Origin: Ypsolopha sequella
Lineage: Eukaryota > Arthropoda > Insecta > Lepidoptera > Ypsolophidae
NCBI GenBank assembly: GCA_934047225.1
Contig: OW203987.1
Coordinates: forward strand, 7,529,501 to 7,593,500
DNA: 64,000 bases
Direction: 5' to 3'
Part shown: piece by piece, positions 11,877 to 22,135 of the stretch
Layout: the number at the start of each line of letters is the position of its first letter
How positions within the stretch are numbered: position 1 is the first letter of the stretch
Notes under the pieces: model-generated
Database searches by the model: none
What the model was told of the DNA's origin: nothing
Seen by the model: only the letters and a program-made list of their open reading frames with translations
Program-made: the position numbers and the translations under genes

Positions 11877-12120
11877 GATGAAGTTGCAGAAGCCGACGAC
11901 TGGCAATAGTACTCGTCCATACAAACAATTTTCCGTGAAAAAAAATTGAGAAATCAAAAAAAAAAAAAAATCTGTTGTTTCATACATTTTGGTCGGGTAA
12001 CTGTGTAACTTTTCTATGGAACAGCTGATTTTTTTTGTGATTTGAGGGTTGAAAGTTGTAAAAGTTGTTTGTATAGACGAGTACTATCGCCAGTTTCCGG
12101 CTTCCGCATCTTCATCTTAA
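11873..12120. mobile_element. TTAA-bounded foldback MITE G
   Basis: Left end TTAAGATGAAGTTGCAGAAG and right end GCATCTTCATCTTAA are inverted copies. The arms extend through GCCGACGACTGGC and ATAGTACTCGTCCATACAAA. A related half element is at 20366-20545, and a diverged right-arm fragment lies near 22930-22980. Confidence 0.8.
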
Positions 12121-12854
12121 GAGGACAGCATACCCTAGCAACTTTTTTTATTGTCCGTCCAGCACAATAAGTCTAATGGCAAAGACCTTATTTGCTTTTC
12201 ATAGGCGATTATATGTTGGCTCTTTAGCCTCTTGTTCTTGGACGCGTAATACTAGTGATCACGCAGCGAAACAACAAATTGGTGTGTTTTTAGCTAATAA
12301 CTACTGAAATATTTTGTAGGGAAAAAATATTGCATTTAGATAACATCCCTTCATATTTTTATTGTCTATTTTATAAAAAAAAATCAAGTTGGTCTCTTAA
12401 ACGCGTTTTTGAAACGAACGTTTGAAAACCAAAAGAAAGAGGGTGGAAAACATTTTTTTTTTAACAAAAGTATAAATCTTAAAACATTGTTTATAGGTGG
12501 AATCCCTAGATAAAAGATCGATAAATCAAATATATTTTCTTCAATTTGAGGAGAGACCTAGTTTCTTCCAATGAACCCATAAAAACCTGGTGTTGTTGAT
12601 GTTCTAGCGTCAGGTGTCCCGTTAACACCCAGTATAATGCGCGCTCGACTACACGGAGAAAAAATATTTTTACAATACTACCAGATCGTTTTGTAAAAAA
12701 AAAACCTTGTAAACAAAAACAGAATTATGTTATATTTAATTGAATTATTGTCTACATTAGATTGTTCAAGTAAACTGAACAATAAATAAGTAAAATGAAC
12801 AATAAATATAGACGTCACATATAGTACAATGTTTTCTGTTTAAATTAACTATCT
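12121..12854. other. No gene or repeat recognised
   Basis: AT-rich DNA with A/T homopolymer runs. Nothing identifiable was seen. Confidence 0.5.
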
Positions 12855-13123
12855 ATACAAGGTGATTTTTTGATCATCGTCCAAATTCATACTGGAGGCT
12901 TGATAAGTGATCAGTATCTTGGATCAATAACAATTTTTGTGAAATTTGTAAAATGAAATTTCGGCTTCCCATAGAAATTCAATTCCAGTTCCGAGTGAAT
13001 CACTATGGGGAGTCGAAATTTCATTTTACGAATTTTACAAAAATGATTACTGATCCATGATACTGATCACTTACCAAGCCACCAGTATGAATTTGGACGA
13101 CGATCAAAAAGTCACCTTGTATA
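12855..13123. mobile_element. Foldback MITE, family E copy 2
   Basis: It has the same TACAAGGTGA...TCACCTTGTA ends and body as the 8014 copy, with GATCAGTATCTTGGATCAAT near the left end and its inverse near the right. It is complete. Confidence 0.85.
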
Positions 13124-13479
13124 TTCAGGTTAACAGAACCAGAATTTTTTCACAGTGTATGATCAATAAGCTGCTTCGCTATAGAGCCCATGATCTATGA
13201 AGGTCTTTTATGAGTATTGCATTGTTTACTAAAATGTTGTTTTCGGTTTTATCAAGGTTAGGTACAAAGTTTACTCATTATTATGCCAAAGAACTCACAT
13301 TCTGCCGGCATTTATCGGAATTTTAATACGATGGATCTTATTGCGTAACAAATTGCTATTGTGACAAACAGCAAACTTAATTAGATGCGATATTTATTAG
13401 CCATTATTTAAAAGGACGCGTTTCTAGTCAGTTTTTGTTTTTTTGTGCGATAATGATAAATACATAAGGTTGAAATAAC

Positions 13480-13860
13480 GAGTATCTAAAAAAACTTTAT
13501 TTTATCAGTATAACTTATATAACAAAAAAGTTACTTTATTTAAAACTAAATAATCCTAAAATAAAATAAAAGAAAAAGCCCTAAAACCTTATACTACATA
13601 AAACATTATACTAAATAAAAAATATTCTCTAAAACTAGTATCTTGATGTTCTTTTTATCAATTTAGTTAAAAAAATGATACACTTAAATAAATTAAAACT
13701 GCAATATATATATATATATATACAAAAGAGATGATAAATATATGTTTGAGCACTCAGAGCATAAATATGTTAATTAAATAAATATGCCTAACTCCGCCAA
13801 TTCGGTTAGTATGCTATGAAGAAGGGCAAGAAACTTAGCAGGGTTCCAGATTAACTTTCC
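13480..13860 (-). mobile_element. LINE 3'-UTR fragments with a TA run
   Basis: 13490-13640 shares AAAACTAAATAATCCTA and the GCCCTAAAACC segment with 18955-19020. 13780-13850 (GAAGAAGGGCAAGAAACTTA) matches the 3' UTR of the LINE at 3805-5144. A TA microsatellite lies at about 13706-13721 between them. Borders are approximate. Confidence 0.5.
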
Positions 13861-14285
13861 ACCTTCATGCTTAAATCCGGCATTCATCGAATTTTTGGTA
13901 TCCAAAAAACGTATGTACCTATATTATTTATTCCTATATTTATAAATTAGTGGTATTATTTTATTAAATATAAGTAAGCCTAATTGTTTTTGTTTTATTT
14001 CCCCGTACTATATTTAATTGAATGGTTATTTTTTATTTTACATTACAAATAACGTGTGACAAAAATAATGTAAACAAAAATAAATCTTTTTCATTTCATT
14101 TCTTGAACTGGATTAAAATAAATTTACAATCTTGCGTTTTGTTATCGATTATCGTAAATAGTATGAGAACAGACGTTTCTTAAGAGTGGTTTCGCAGACA
14201 GATTGTGAAAAACCCGTCTTTTTCAAATTAATCGAAATGGAACACTTACATTCATAATTCACGCAATAGTTATTCAACAAAACAT

Positions 14286-14480
14286 TATTACCCATGTTTT
14301 GTGTATCAACCATCGCAAAGTTTCCATTGGTTTCTGTAGACAGGAATTTCAAAAATTTTGAAAGGAATAATTTTTTAATTCTAATTTACCGAAACCAATG
14401 GAAACATGGAATTAAAAAGAAATTGAAATTCTTATTTACAGAAACAATTGGAAACTGCGATAGCAGCATACATAATACAT
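14286..14480. repeat. Foldback inside the loop of MITE A copy 3
   Basis: CCATCGCAAAGTTTCCATTG on the left is matched inverted by CAATTGGAAACTGCGATAGC on the right, with the TTTCTGTAGACAGG and TTTACAGAAAC segments also pairing. It replaces the loop found in the 11 kb copies. Confidence 0.65.
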
Positions 14481-14541
14481 AGTTATACGGTTTTGTTGAA
14501 TAACTATTGAGTGAATTTTGAATTTAAGTGTTCTGTTTCGA

Positions 14542-15248
14542 TTAAGGCGATATGTAAAAATTTTAGCGTCCCTTTTACTCCATATGCGAAAAAATCATCA
14601 GTGCGAGAGTGACGGATTCAAGGAAAAGCAGAAAAAAGTCGGTTTTTTATTAATGTAAAATATACTAATTACAATACAAAATTTCGTTTATAATAAAAAT
14701 AATAATAAATCCATTTATTTCAGGCTACAATACAATAACAACCCATAATTTGTTAGTAACAATAATTCTTATTCTAATATTAGTAAATAAATAAATAAAT
14801 CATATTGGACTGTAGCTATGTGAGTGCTCTCCTCCAAGCTGGGACGCTTGCATGCAGCAGGGAGCAGCGACTCAGATAGGGACAGTCGAGCCTGGCCGCA
14901 ATGGTAGACAGGAGAATGTTGGAGCTGGCCCGCACATGGCGCACCAGTGAGGCGGCACGCTTTCGTATTGTTTACCAGGTCCTAGATACTGTTTTAATCC
15001 ATCTAATAAAATATAATTGCAGTCCATATGTCATTCCAAATTGTCAAACCAGGAGAATTGGTGTCGAAAAAGACCTCATTTCAATAAATATTTCTATCGA
15101 GTCGAATTTCTCTAATCGCGTTTCTGTTCTAACAGATCCCTAGAAAAAGAATCCAAAAATAATATACTATTTTATCAAAATAATACGTTATTTACTGAAG
15201 TAGATATGCACGTTCTAAAAGTGTCGATTTTTTTCCGTAGCGGATTAA
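14542..15248 (-). mobile_element. MITE B nested in MITE A, with TTAA target duplication
   Basis: The minus-strand B sequence begins at the TTAA of 14542 and ends at the TTAA of 15245-15248. The interrupted A arm reads CTGTTTCGATTAA on one side and TTAATTAGAAAAAAGC on the other. Intact A at 11.1 kb carries the uninterrupted form (TAATTAATCGAAACAG on the opposite arm). B therefore inserted at an internal TTAA of A and duplicated it. Confidence 0.8.
14691..14970 (-). mobile_element. LINE 3'-end fragment inserted in MITE B
   Basis: B sequence stops at ATTTCGTTTA (14690) and resumes at TTTACCAGGTCC (14971). The insert reads on the minus strand as a short open segment (STIAARLDCPYLSRCS.. ending ..WRRALT and a stop), then a 3' UTR with CCTGAAATAAAT and an ATT-rich tail. 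Clade is not determined. A similar tail occurs at 52561-52620. Confidence 0.6.
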
Positions 15249-15513
15249 TTAGAAAAAAGCGGGTTTTTCACAATCCGGCTGCAAAACCGCTCTTAATTGT
15301 TTACTTTCTTTTAAAGGTTATTTTGCAACTCATGCAATTGTTCGTCGCATAAGAAAATCGAGATTGATGCTGACATTCCACAATGGCGACCGATCGCAGA
15401 TACGAGTGAATACGCCCTCCGCATTGTTACGACAATTTTATTCAAAGTTCGAGAAAGTATAGGTACATATCCGCAAAACGTTACTACCACTATTGCTTAC
15501 GGCTACTTGCAAA

Positions 15514-16036
15514 CAGTGTTGCCACCTTGGTTTTTGAAAAAGAGCAGTTGCACTAGCTAGAAAGGGCTAGATTTAGCAAATTTTGCCATCAAAAGTGCTA
15601 AAAATTGTTTATTTGAAATGTAGTAAGTAATTTCAGAAAATGCAACAAAGTAATTAAAACTAAGTTATTGAATTGTTAAAAATCTTACCTGCTGAAGCAG
15701 AAAAAGTTGATGGCTGATTGACATCTGCGTTTTTTGCGGATTTGAACGAAAATTTAAAATGAATCCTACAGTTTTTTATTATTTCAGTTGACACCTTGTG
15801 TGAACAGCAAGACTCTCTCAGTCGTTTTAAACCCCATCGTATACGTAGTATAGATATCATTGTTTTTAGCCCCATTTTTTTTCTGGTTTTAGCTTTAATC
15901 AGGTTCACAGAACTATAAATATACACATAACGAAAAGGGCTAGATTGCTCTTTTCGGGCTAAATAATCAAATAACGAGTTCAACTACAGTAAAAACTGCT
16001 AGATCTAGCCCGAAAAGGGCTGAGGTGGCAACACTG
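15514..16036. mobile_element. hAT-type non-autonomous element with perfect 8-bp target duplication
   Basis: Terminal inverted repeats CAGTGTTGCCACCT and AGGTGGCAACACTG enclose 523 bp. They are flanked on both sides by CTTGCAAA (15506-15513 and 16037-16044). CAGTG-type ends with 8-bp duplications are the established signature of hAT transposons. The internal minus frame of 107 codons (15660-15983) shows no transposase motif. Subterminal AAAGGGCTAGAT-type motifs occur on both sides. Confidence 0.88.
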
Positions 16037-16249
16037 CTTGCAAATACGTATGCAAGGGGGGGATAGTTGGGATGTATCCCCCCCCGAAATCTTGTGTAAC
16101 ATACACGGGATGGAACAAATTCTAATTTGGCGGCATATTGCGACGAAAATATCGGCTGTACAGTACAGTCAGAGTGGTGTGCCAAGTGGAAGAATATAGA
16201 AAAAAAATATATTTTATATATTAATTTATTACTTAGTGTAATATTACAC

Positions 16250-16520
16250 TAATCGAATGGGCGGAGGTAGGCATGTATTTATATATGTAACCTATTAGTA
16301 TGTAGTATATAGGATGGGATATGGTCGGCCGCCTGGATTCGTGCTGGGGGCTCGGTTGGTGATCATTGAACTTTGTTCCTGGTCCCTGGCCGGGTCTCCG
16401 GTATGGGTTCGGGCGGTTGATTGGATTTCACCTTGTATAATATATATTTTACCTATCATTTTAATCGTGCATATATTGCCACATAAATTAAATAAACTTT
16501 TAATCTAGTTCATATACATT
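16250..16520 (+). mobile_element. 3'-UTR fragment of the 3805-5144 LINE family
   Basis: Colinear with the minus strand of 3950-4200, including CGAATGGGCGGAGGTAGGCA, GTCGGCCGCCTGGATTCG and the ATAAATTAAATAAACTTTTA tail. A 64-codon frame is open in both copies (16314-16508 here, 3932-4126 minus there). Confidence 0.8.
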
Positions 16521-16739
16521 TATTATATATCTTTTTATAAGATTAAATTTTGACTTGTGAAATATGTATTTTATACCTACTTTGCAAAATAATTTTATTT
16601 AGAAAACACACTACATAGCATTACAGTTTATATAAACCTTATCGCTACATAGAGGCATGATATATAATGTATATAATTATTGCTTATAATCTAGGATATA
16701 CCATTCATTCACCACGCTCACTAATCTTCAAGCATTCTC

Positions 16740-17010
16740 TTTTCAACTGCGGCCATCCATCCATCCGCAAATACATCCGTGTGGGGTGCAAAATCGACCA
16801 ATGCATCAACCATTGCGGTCGCTCGTATCAGCGGGCCACCGAGCGCGCTGCGCTCACCGCCAACAGCTGATGCGACCTGGCTCGAAGATAATTGTCCGGC
16901 GCGAACAGGCGGCAGACCTCACCAACCATATGGGGGCATTTATTTGTAGGTTGAGCTCACGTCTGACTTCCAAGGAGTTCAAACCTAATGTCACCCCCCC
17001 CCCCCCCCGA
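16740..17010. other. Local GC-rich island ending in a 15-base C run
   Basis: Composition rises sharply (GCGGGCCACCGAGCGCGCTG and similar) compared with both flanks, and ends in C15 at 16994-17008. Frames are open on both strands for 60-115 codons but match nothing I recognise. It may be a degraded exon, a repeat or a regulatory island. Confidence 0.4.
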
Positions 17011-17122
17011 ACCAAAAGTCTGGAGACGTGCTTGACTACTAGCATATTTCTTTATAGTACGATCAAGTCCGCCACCCTTATCACAGAAAGTGCCTGTTTA
17101 ACAACTTCTAATAAGCTATTAT

Positions 17123-17390
17123 ATACAAGGTGACTTTTTGATCATCGTCCAAATTCATACTGGTGGCTTGGTAAGTGATCAGTATCATGGATCAATATAA
17201 TTTTTGTAAAATTCGTAAAATGAAATTTCGACTCCCCATAGTGATTCACTCGGAACTGGAAGTGAATTTCTATGGGAAGCCGAAATTTCATCTTACAAAT
17301 TTCACAAAAATTGTTATTGATCCAAGATACTGATCACTTATCAAGCCTCCAGTATGAATTTGGACGATGATGAAAAAGGCACCTTGTATA
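17123..17390. mobile_element. Foldback MITE, family E copy 3
   Basis: Complete copy with ends ATACAAGGTGACTTTTTG and ACCTTGTATA. It belongs to the subfamily carrying TCAGTATCATGGATCA. Confidence 0.85.
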
Positions 17391-17397
17391 AAAATTA

Positions 17398-18434
17398 TAT
17401 GTATAAGGTGACATTAATTTTTTCAGCTAAATTCATACTGGAGGCTTAGTTAGTGAACAGTATCACGGATCAACAAGAATATAAATAAAAAGTATAAATA
17501 ATCAAAATTAAAATTACCTTGAACACGAAAATAAGAATTAAAGAATTTTATAAATGGGGTTAGCATAACCCGTACAACAACTATGAAGGATTTGGGAGTC
17601 ATATTTGATCGAAAGTTGACATTTCACGACCACATAATTGCGTTAGCAAAAGAGTGTTTCAGGTAGGTTTTATCCTAAGAAATTCCCATGACTTCAGGAA
17701 TCAGCAAGTAATACGGCTAATTTTTTGGGCTTTAGTACGGTGCAAATTGGAAAGTGCAATGTGTGTGTGGAATCCGCACGAGAGCACTTATGTCCTTTTG
17801 CTTGAGAAGGTGCAAAAAGCCTTCTTAAGATACCTTCACAAACGTGTTAAAGGATATTATCCTTTCATGTATCCCACGAAATTTTTATTAGGTTGTCTTG
17901 GGTACAACTCACTGGAAATCAGACGAGGAAAGCACCAGCTTGCGGTCATGTGTAGAATTCTTCGGGGAGATATTGATGCTCCAGATCTGCATGGTAAGCT
18001 GTGTCGATTTTTCACTCCCAATAATTATCTTCGCGGCCGTAAGCACAGGTTTTTCGCTGTGCCGTCGTGTCGCACAAAGGCGCGATCTAACTCACCCATA
18101 CCGCGTACTCTTCTCTCCCTCAACGCTCTTCTAAACGCCAATCAGGACTGTGATCTGTTTGCTGATGGATGGCAGAAAATATTGCCAGAGTGTTTGTGTT
18201 TTTGTGAGAAGGCCTGTTTCTGACTTTATGTGTTATTCTTATTTATTTTAGTTGATTGTACCATTTTGTGTTTGTGTTACTATCTTTAATTATTGTAATT
18301 GGTTTGTCCGTTTTAATTAAAGTAAATAAATAAATAAATGAAACAATAAATAAAATGGGTCATCAAACCATGATAAACACTTACCGAGCCTTCTGTATGA
18401 ATTTGGCTTTATACATTAATGTCACCTGATATAT
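17398..18434. mobile_element. E-related foldback element split by a LINE
   Basis: The left part (ATAAGGTGACATTAATTTTT, CATACTGGAGGCTTAG) and the right part (CGAGCCTTCTGTATGAATTTGG written in pieces, then ATTAATGTCACCTGATAT) are inverted partners separated by about 860 bp of LINE-derived sequence. A similar fragment without its partner lies at 20105-20175. Confidence 0.65.
17548..18223 (+). pseudogene. Reverse transcriptase C-terminal region of a LINE, frameshifted
   Basis: One frame reads MKDLGVIFDRKLTFHDHII then ALAKECFR and stops near 17665. The next frame takes over with VGFILRNSHDF, then ALVRCKLESAMCVWNP, LEKVQKAFLRYL, LGYNSLEIRR and a tail to the stop at 18223. Joined in order these are the post-palm segments of a non-LTR retrotransposon polymerase (jockey/CR1-like; clade unresolved). 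A single-base slip at about 17664 and the missing palm show it is dead. The tail AAATAAATAAATAAATG marks the 3' end near 18340. Confidence 0.8.
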
Positions 18435-18549
18435 TATATGTAGTCGTTATGTGCCACACATACTTTAGCCAGCAAAGGGTGAAAACAGTACATACCTTAT
18501 GTAAAAACAAATTAAGAAATTATTGTTGGCGTTTGTTAGAATGTGTAAA

Positions 18550-18734
18550 ACGGTAATAAAGCCGATTCTGAAGGCTTTAATTTTAGTTTTAGTGATGTCA
18601 AAACTAAATTTTCTTCATTGCAAAATGGTCCTTAGATTTAAGAAACAGAAGTTAAATTACTTTGGAAAATTTTAAGTTTTGACAGCACTACATATAACTA
18701 AAATTAAAGCCTTCAGAATCGGCTTTAATACCGG
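18550..18734. mobile_element. Foldback element with ~55-bp arms
   Basis: CGGTAATAAAGCCGATTCTG and AAGGCTTTAATTTTAG on the left are matched by the inverted copy ending CGGCTTTAATACCG on the right. Short MITE or hairpin-forming repeat of undetermined class. Confidence 0.75.
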
Positions 18735-18954
18735 AATAACCCAAATAAATATGTACTTTATTTTATAAGTACAGCAGTTAAGAATCACTGTCTCTGTTAA
18801 CAAATTATTATTTATTTATTTTATTTATTTATTTATTTATTACTTATTTTGGAAAACTAGCGACTATTTTAATAACAATAGTAAAAAACTTAAATTAACT
18901 CTAGCTAGTCATTTAAAGTTTCCACTTTATTCTTATTATATTAATATAGATATT

Positions 18955-19030
18955 ATTAATCAATAAAAATTACTTAATTTAAAACTAAATAATCCTAGAA
19001 AAAAAGAGCCCTAAAACCCATTCGTTGATG
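18955..19030 (-). mobile_element. LINE 3'-UTR fragment
   Basis: AAAACTAAATAATCCTA and the GCCCTAAAACC segment match 13540-13600. Too short to classify further. Confidence 0.4.
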
Positions 19031-19370
19031 CGTAGAAAAAAAAATACATCAAAATAAACAGGTTTGCCTGGGCGCAAGCTGAAGTAGGAGCAAAAAAAAT
19101 TCCGACCAAATAATCATGTCTATAAGAAACAAGTAGGGCCCTAACTACGTTCGATAGAGCGTATCAAAAGTTGCTTAAAAATAAGCGTCACTCGTCCTAA
19201 AGTTTGTACTTACGTGAGTCTGCCAGATTTGATCGAAGATCGATTTATTTAAACAAATCAATTCAGCATCGTTTTCATCGTTTTCATCGTTTAACTACAA
19301 ATTGGTCCCATCTCGTTACTCGATACATAGGGTTACCGACTGTACGCTCCTTGTCTATAAGCTCACTTCA

Positions 19371-19545
19371 ATTCAATTCAATTTCAAACGTTTATTCAGG
19401 ATAAAAACATTACAGAAATAGCAATTTCAAATGCACCGCCAAACTGCAAGGCAGTTTATTGGCAGTTGGCGCTCTCACCTTTATAAGAACTGGTCCTTCT
19501 AATCTTTGAACGGATACCATCACAACATCCTGGTGTTATTTTATT
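19371..19545 (-). mobile_element. LINE 3' end
   Basis: On the minus strand a short UTR ends AATAAACGTTTGAAATTG then AATTGAATTG, the tail style of lepidopteran LINEs (compare 3805-3840). No coding part remains. Confidence 0.5.
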
Positions 19546-20205
19546 ATTATTATATATATATATTATTTTCGCAGTTATGGCAACCCGCAGTGAAAAGGCT
19601 TTACAAACTGTAAACCCCATTACAGTTACATTACGCAGTTAATTTGATTGTGAAAATAAATTACGGTTACTCTAGGGTCAAGTGCAAGGCCCAATTCAAG
19701 TGACCAATGAGGTGCATTGCCAGGCTGCGCACGCGTTACTTCCGTTACACTGCTCTGATATAACTATGACAGTTTTGCCCATTGGGTACTGAGAATTGGC
19801 ACATGGTTTGTGTGTCGCCGTAATAAGGACGACGTGGGCATATTTGGAATGGTGCCTCGTAAATGTGAATGAACTTCTATTACACTGGCTGTAGATATAT
19901 AGGTAACCATGTAGATCTGTCTCCCAAAGGGGTAGACAGAGACTACAGAGTTCCATCTGCTACGATAGATATGTATTAATTTATTCATATTTTGCACATA
20001 ATATAATTAAAATAGAGAAATAATTATCAAGTAATGGTAAGAAAAAATCGATATAAAAAGTAAAATCATAGACTTGTATTCATTAGTCTATGGTAAAATA
20101 TATCGATTTTGTAAAAAGGGTCATTGAATCATAGTCCTGACTACTTGCCAAGTCTCCAGGATAAATTTGGCTGTATCAACCAAATACTTTACTTGCTTAC
20201 TGCAG

Positions 20206-20333
20206 GGGAATCTTTAACTTTAAATTTTTCTTAGAACTTTTAACTTTAAATTTTATTAGGTGAGCCTTTAACTCTAAATCTTATTATGGGAACCTATAAC
20301 TTTAACTCTTATTAGGGGAACCTTTAACTTTGT
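20206..20333. repeat. Minisatellite, ~29-bp unit x5
   Basis: Five imperfect units built on GGAACCTTTAACTTTAAAT plus TTTATTAG follow one another, each altered by a few bases. Confidence 0.8.
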
Positions 20334-20365
20334 ATCCAAGTAGTCAAAATTATATATACAGAGTG

Positions 20366-20545
20366 TTAAAATAAAGCTGCAGAAGCCGAAAACTGGAAGG
20401 CGATAGTACTCGTCCATACGAATAACTTAACGTGAAAAAAATAATAGAAATCCAGAAAAAAAAATAATCGGTTGTTTCATACATTTTGGTTGGGTAGCTA
20501 TGTAAATTTTCTATGGAAGAGCTGATTTTTTTTCGCGATTCGATA
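20366..20545. mobile_element. Half copy of MITE G
   Basis: AAGCTGCAGAAGCCGAAAAC, GATAGTACTCGTCCATACGA, GTTGTTTCATACATTTTGG and the GAGCTGATTTTTTTT segment follow the 11873-12120 element. The right inverted arm is missing. Confidence 0.7.
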
Positions 20546-21134
20546 CCAAAAACATAAAAACCAAAAAATTGTTTTCAGGTATTACTGCACGTATAAAAAC
20601 AAATGCGTAAATAATTTAATATTTAAAAAAATTGTTTTTTTGTATTCATTACATTTTAAATTCTTGACAGAAAAGTGAGTTTTAGAAGTGAATTTTCATA
20701 AATTTCATGTGCTTTTGATTTTTTTCTGTAGCTCCCTGATAAATTTGAAAAATCCGTGACCATGATGTTAGTTAGACTGCATAATGTTAGCTGGAATGCA
20801 TAGTCGGTGATCGCCCGACTGTAGAATATTCGCGCAAAGTCGACAACCTTGTCCGTAATGTTTGAGCTGATCTTTCTTCCGGAAGCCCAATTTGATGGCC
20901 ACTCTCTCGTTCAGAACCTGGTGTGACCCTCGCCGTCTTGCATGACATTAAGATTTATGTGTTTGGTCTCTTTTTGATTGTTTATTTTATTACTATCTAA
21001 AATTCAAGGAATAAAAAAAACAGGTACCTGTGGGACCAATGTGGCAAATAGTCGCATTTTATTGTTTAATTTCAAGGCAAAGCAAAATTAAGTTGTTTTT
21101 TATTTAGAAATATTTAAAAAACTAAATAGTGATT
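20546..21134. other. No gene recognised
   Basis: A more GC-balanced patch around 20810-20945 (TCTTTCTTCCGGAAGCCC, TGACCCTCGCCGTCTTG) may be an old insertion. I could not assign it. The rest is AT-rich without structure. Confidence 0.4.
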
Positions 21135-21232
21135 ATGTTTATTTTGCGAAATCCATCGCTATGAATACTCTAAATATTATTAGAGTGCATTACAAACTAG
21201 AAAAGATCAATCAGAAACAAACCTAAAGCACA
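21135..21232. repeat. Solo copy of the arm found beside the 62.7 kb tRNA-like element
   Basis: TTTTGCGAAATCCATCGCTA, GAATACTCTAAATATTATTA and the GTGCATTACAAACTAG segment match 62655-62745 closely. Here no tRNA-like sequence follows directly. Confidence 0.75.
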
Positions 21233-21381
21233 CCCCCGACACTTCATAGTCAAGGCTCAAGTTATTTACCTACACTCTCACGCGCGCATCTGGCTTGTCC
21301 GCACACGCTTGTGTGTGTGCGTGAGCTAGTCTAGGGCTGGCAGCAATCGTGTGAGCGTCATCGCCCGAGAGGGACACAATG

Positions 21382-21529
21382 GTGTCGATTCGGCTAAACA
21401 CAATTTAACTAATTTGGCAGGACTAACCTTATTTTAAGCGTTCTGTCTTTGTCTTTTCGATACGGAAATAACAAGACAGAAGGCTTAAATTAAGTTTAGT
21501 TCTATCAAATAAGTTAGCCGAATCGACAC
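21382..21529. mobile_element. Foldback MITE D, intact copy (148 bp)
   Basis: Ends GTGTCGATTCGGC and GCCGAATCGACAC are perfect inverse copies, with arms extending through TTAACTAATTTGGCAGGACT-type sequence and the inverse. The homologous element at 38011-38690 is split by a retroelement-like insertion. Confidence 0.85.
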
Positions 21530-21650
21530 AAATATAAGTCAGCAACTTATGTGATTCTCTTCCTAAATTTTAGCGTAGTCCAATTTCTGGTTCCCCGTGG
21601 ATTAATCAGTATTAAAAAAATATATGTATATATATGTATATATATATATA

Positions 21651-21919
21651 TACAAGGTTAAATTCAATTAGTTGGCGAAATTTGAAACATATGAAGAACA
21701 TGTCCATATGAATAACTTTTTTTAATAGGATAGTGAAAAATTCTTAAAATTCGTTTTCACCTTTCCATACTGGACGAGTCAGCTGATCGGAGCAATTTGT
21801 ACAGGAGGAAGTGAAAAAAAGTTAAGAATTTCGCTTAGCTCCCATACAAACAGTTGTCCATATAGACTAGTACTACCTTTGTTTTGAGTTTCGCCAAATA
21901 ATGTTATTTAACCTTATAT
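21651..21919. mobile_element. Foldback MITE (TACAAGGTTA ends)
   Basis: Left TACAAGGTTAAATTCAATTA with GGCGAAATTT is matched by AAATTTCGCC-like sequence (TTTCGCCAAATAATG) and TAACCTTATATA on the right. Termini and TA-rich flanks resemble family E. The loop is partly shared with 8289-8510. Confidence 0.7.
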
Positions 21920-21924
21920 ATGTA

Positions 21925-22135
21925 TATAAATCGTTACGACCTGAATGCCCCGGGGGGTGTCGGATGTGTTCCGAGTGTGAACTTTGAAATGCAAGTCACA
22001 GTCCACCCACACTCGGTAAACCCGCGTTTCACCTGCAAATATTACGTCCCAACGTGATGGGTCGTGAGCCCTATCATCGTTCTTCGGGCACAAATACACT
22101 TTTTTTAGGGCATGCAGGTTTCCTTACTATGTTTA
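21925..22135 (-). mobile_element. 5'-truncated tRNA-derived SINE
   Basis: On the minus strand it reads GGAAACCTGCATGCCC, then TTTGTGCCCGAAG, ATAGGGCTCACGACCCATCA, a CGTAATATTTGC segment and CCGAGTGTGG. This is the body of the SINE found complete at 49886-50226. The tRNA-like head is missing. Confidence 0.75.

Larger units (their letters stand above)
14180..15296. mobile_element. MITE A copy 3, interrupted by nested insertions
   Basis: The left arm starts at the TTAA at 14180 (TTAAGAGTGGTTTCGCAG) and the right arm ends CTGCAAAACCGCTCTTAA at 15296. Inside lie a separate foldback (14286-14480) and a B element (14542-15248) that itself holds a LINE fragment. This gives at least three layers of insertion. 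Confidence 0.75.

Noticed and set aside
15660..15983. 107-codon frame as hAT transposase
   Set aside because: The element is only 523 bp, and the frame has no transposase catalytic or dimerisation motif. It overlaps inverted subterminal repeats.
20206..20333. CRISPR-like array
   Set aside because: The units are contiguous and imperfect with no unique spacers, in a eukaryotic genome. It is a minisatellite.
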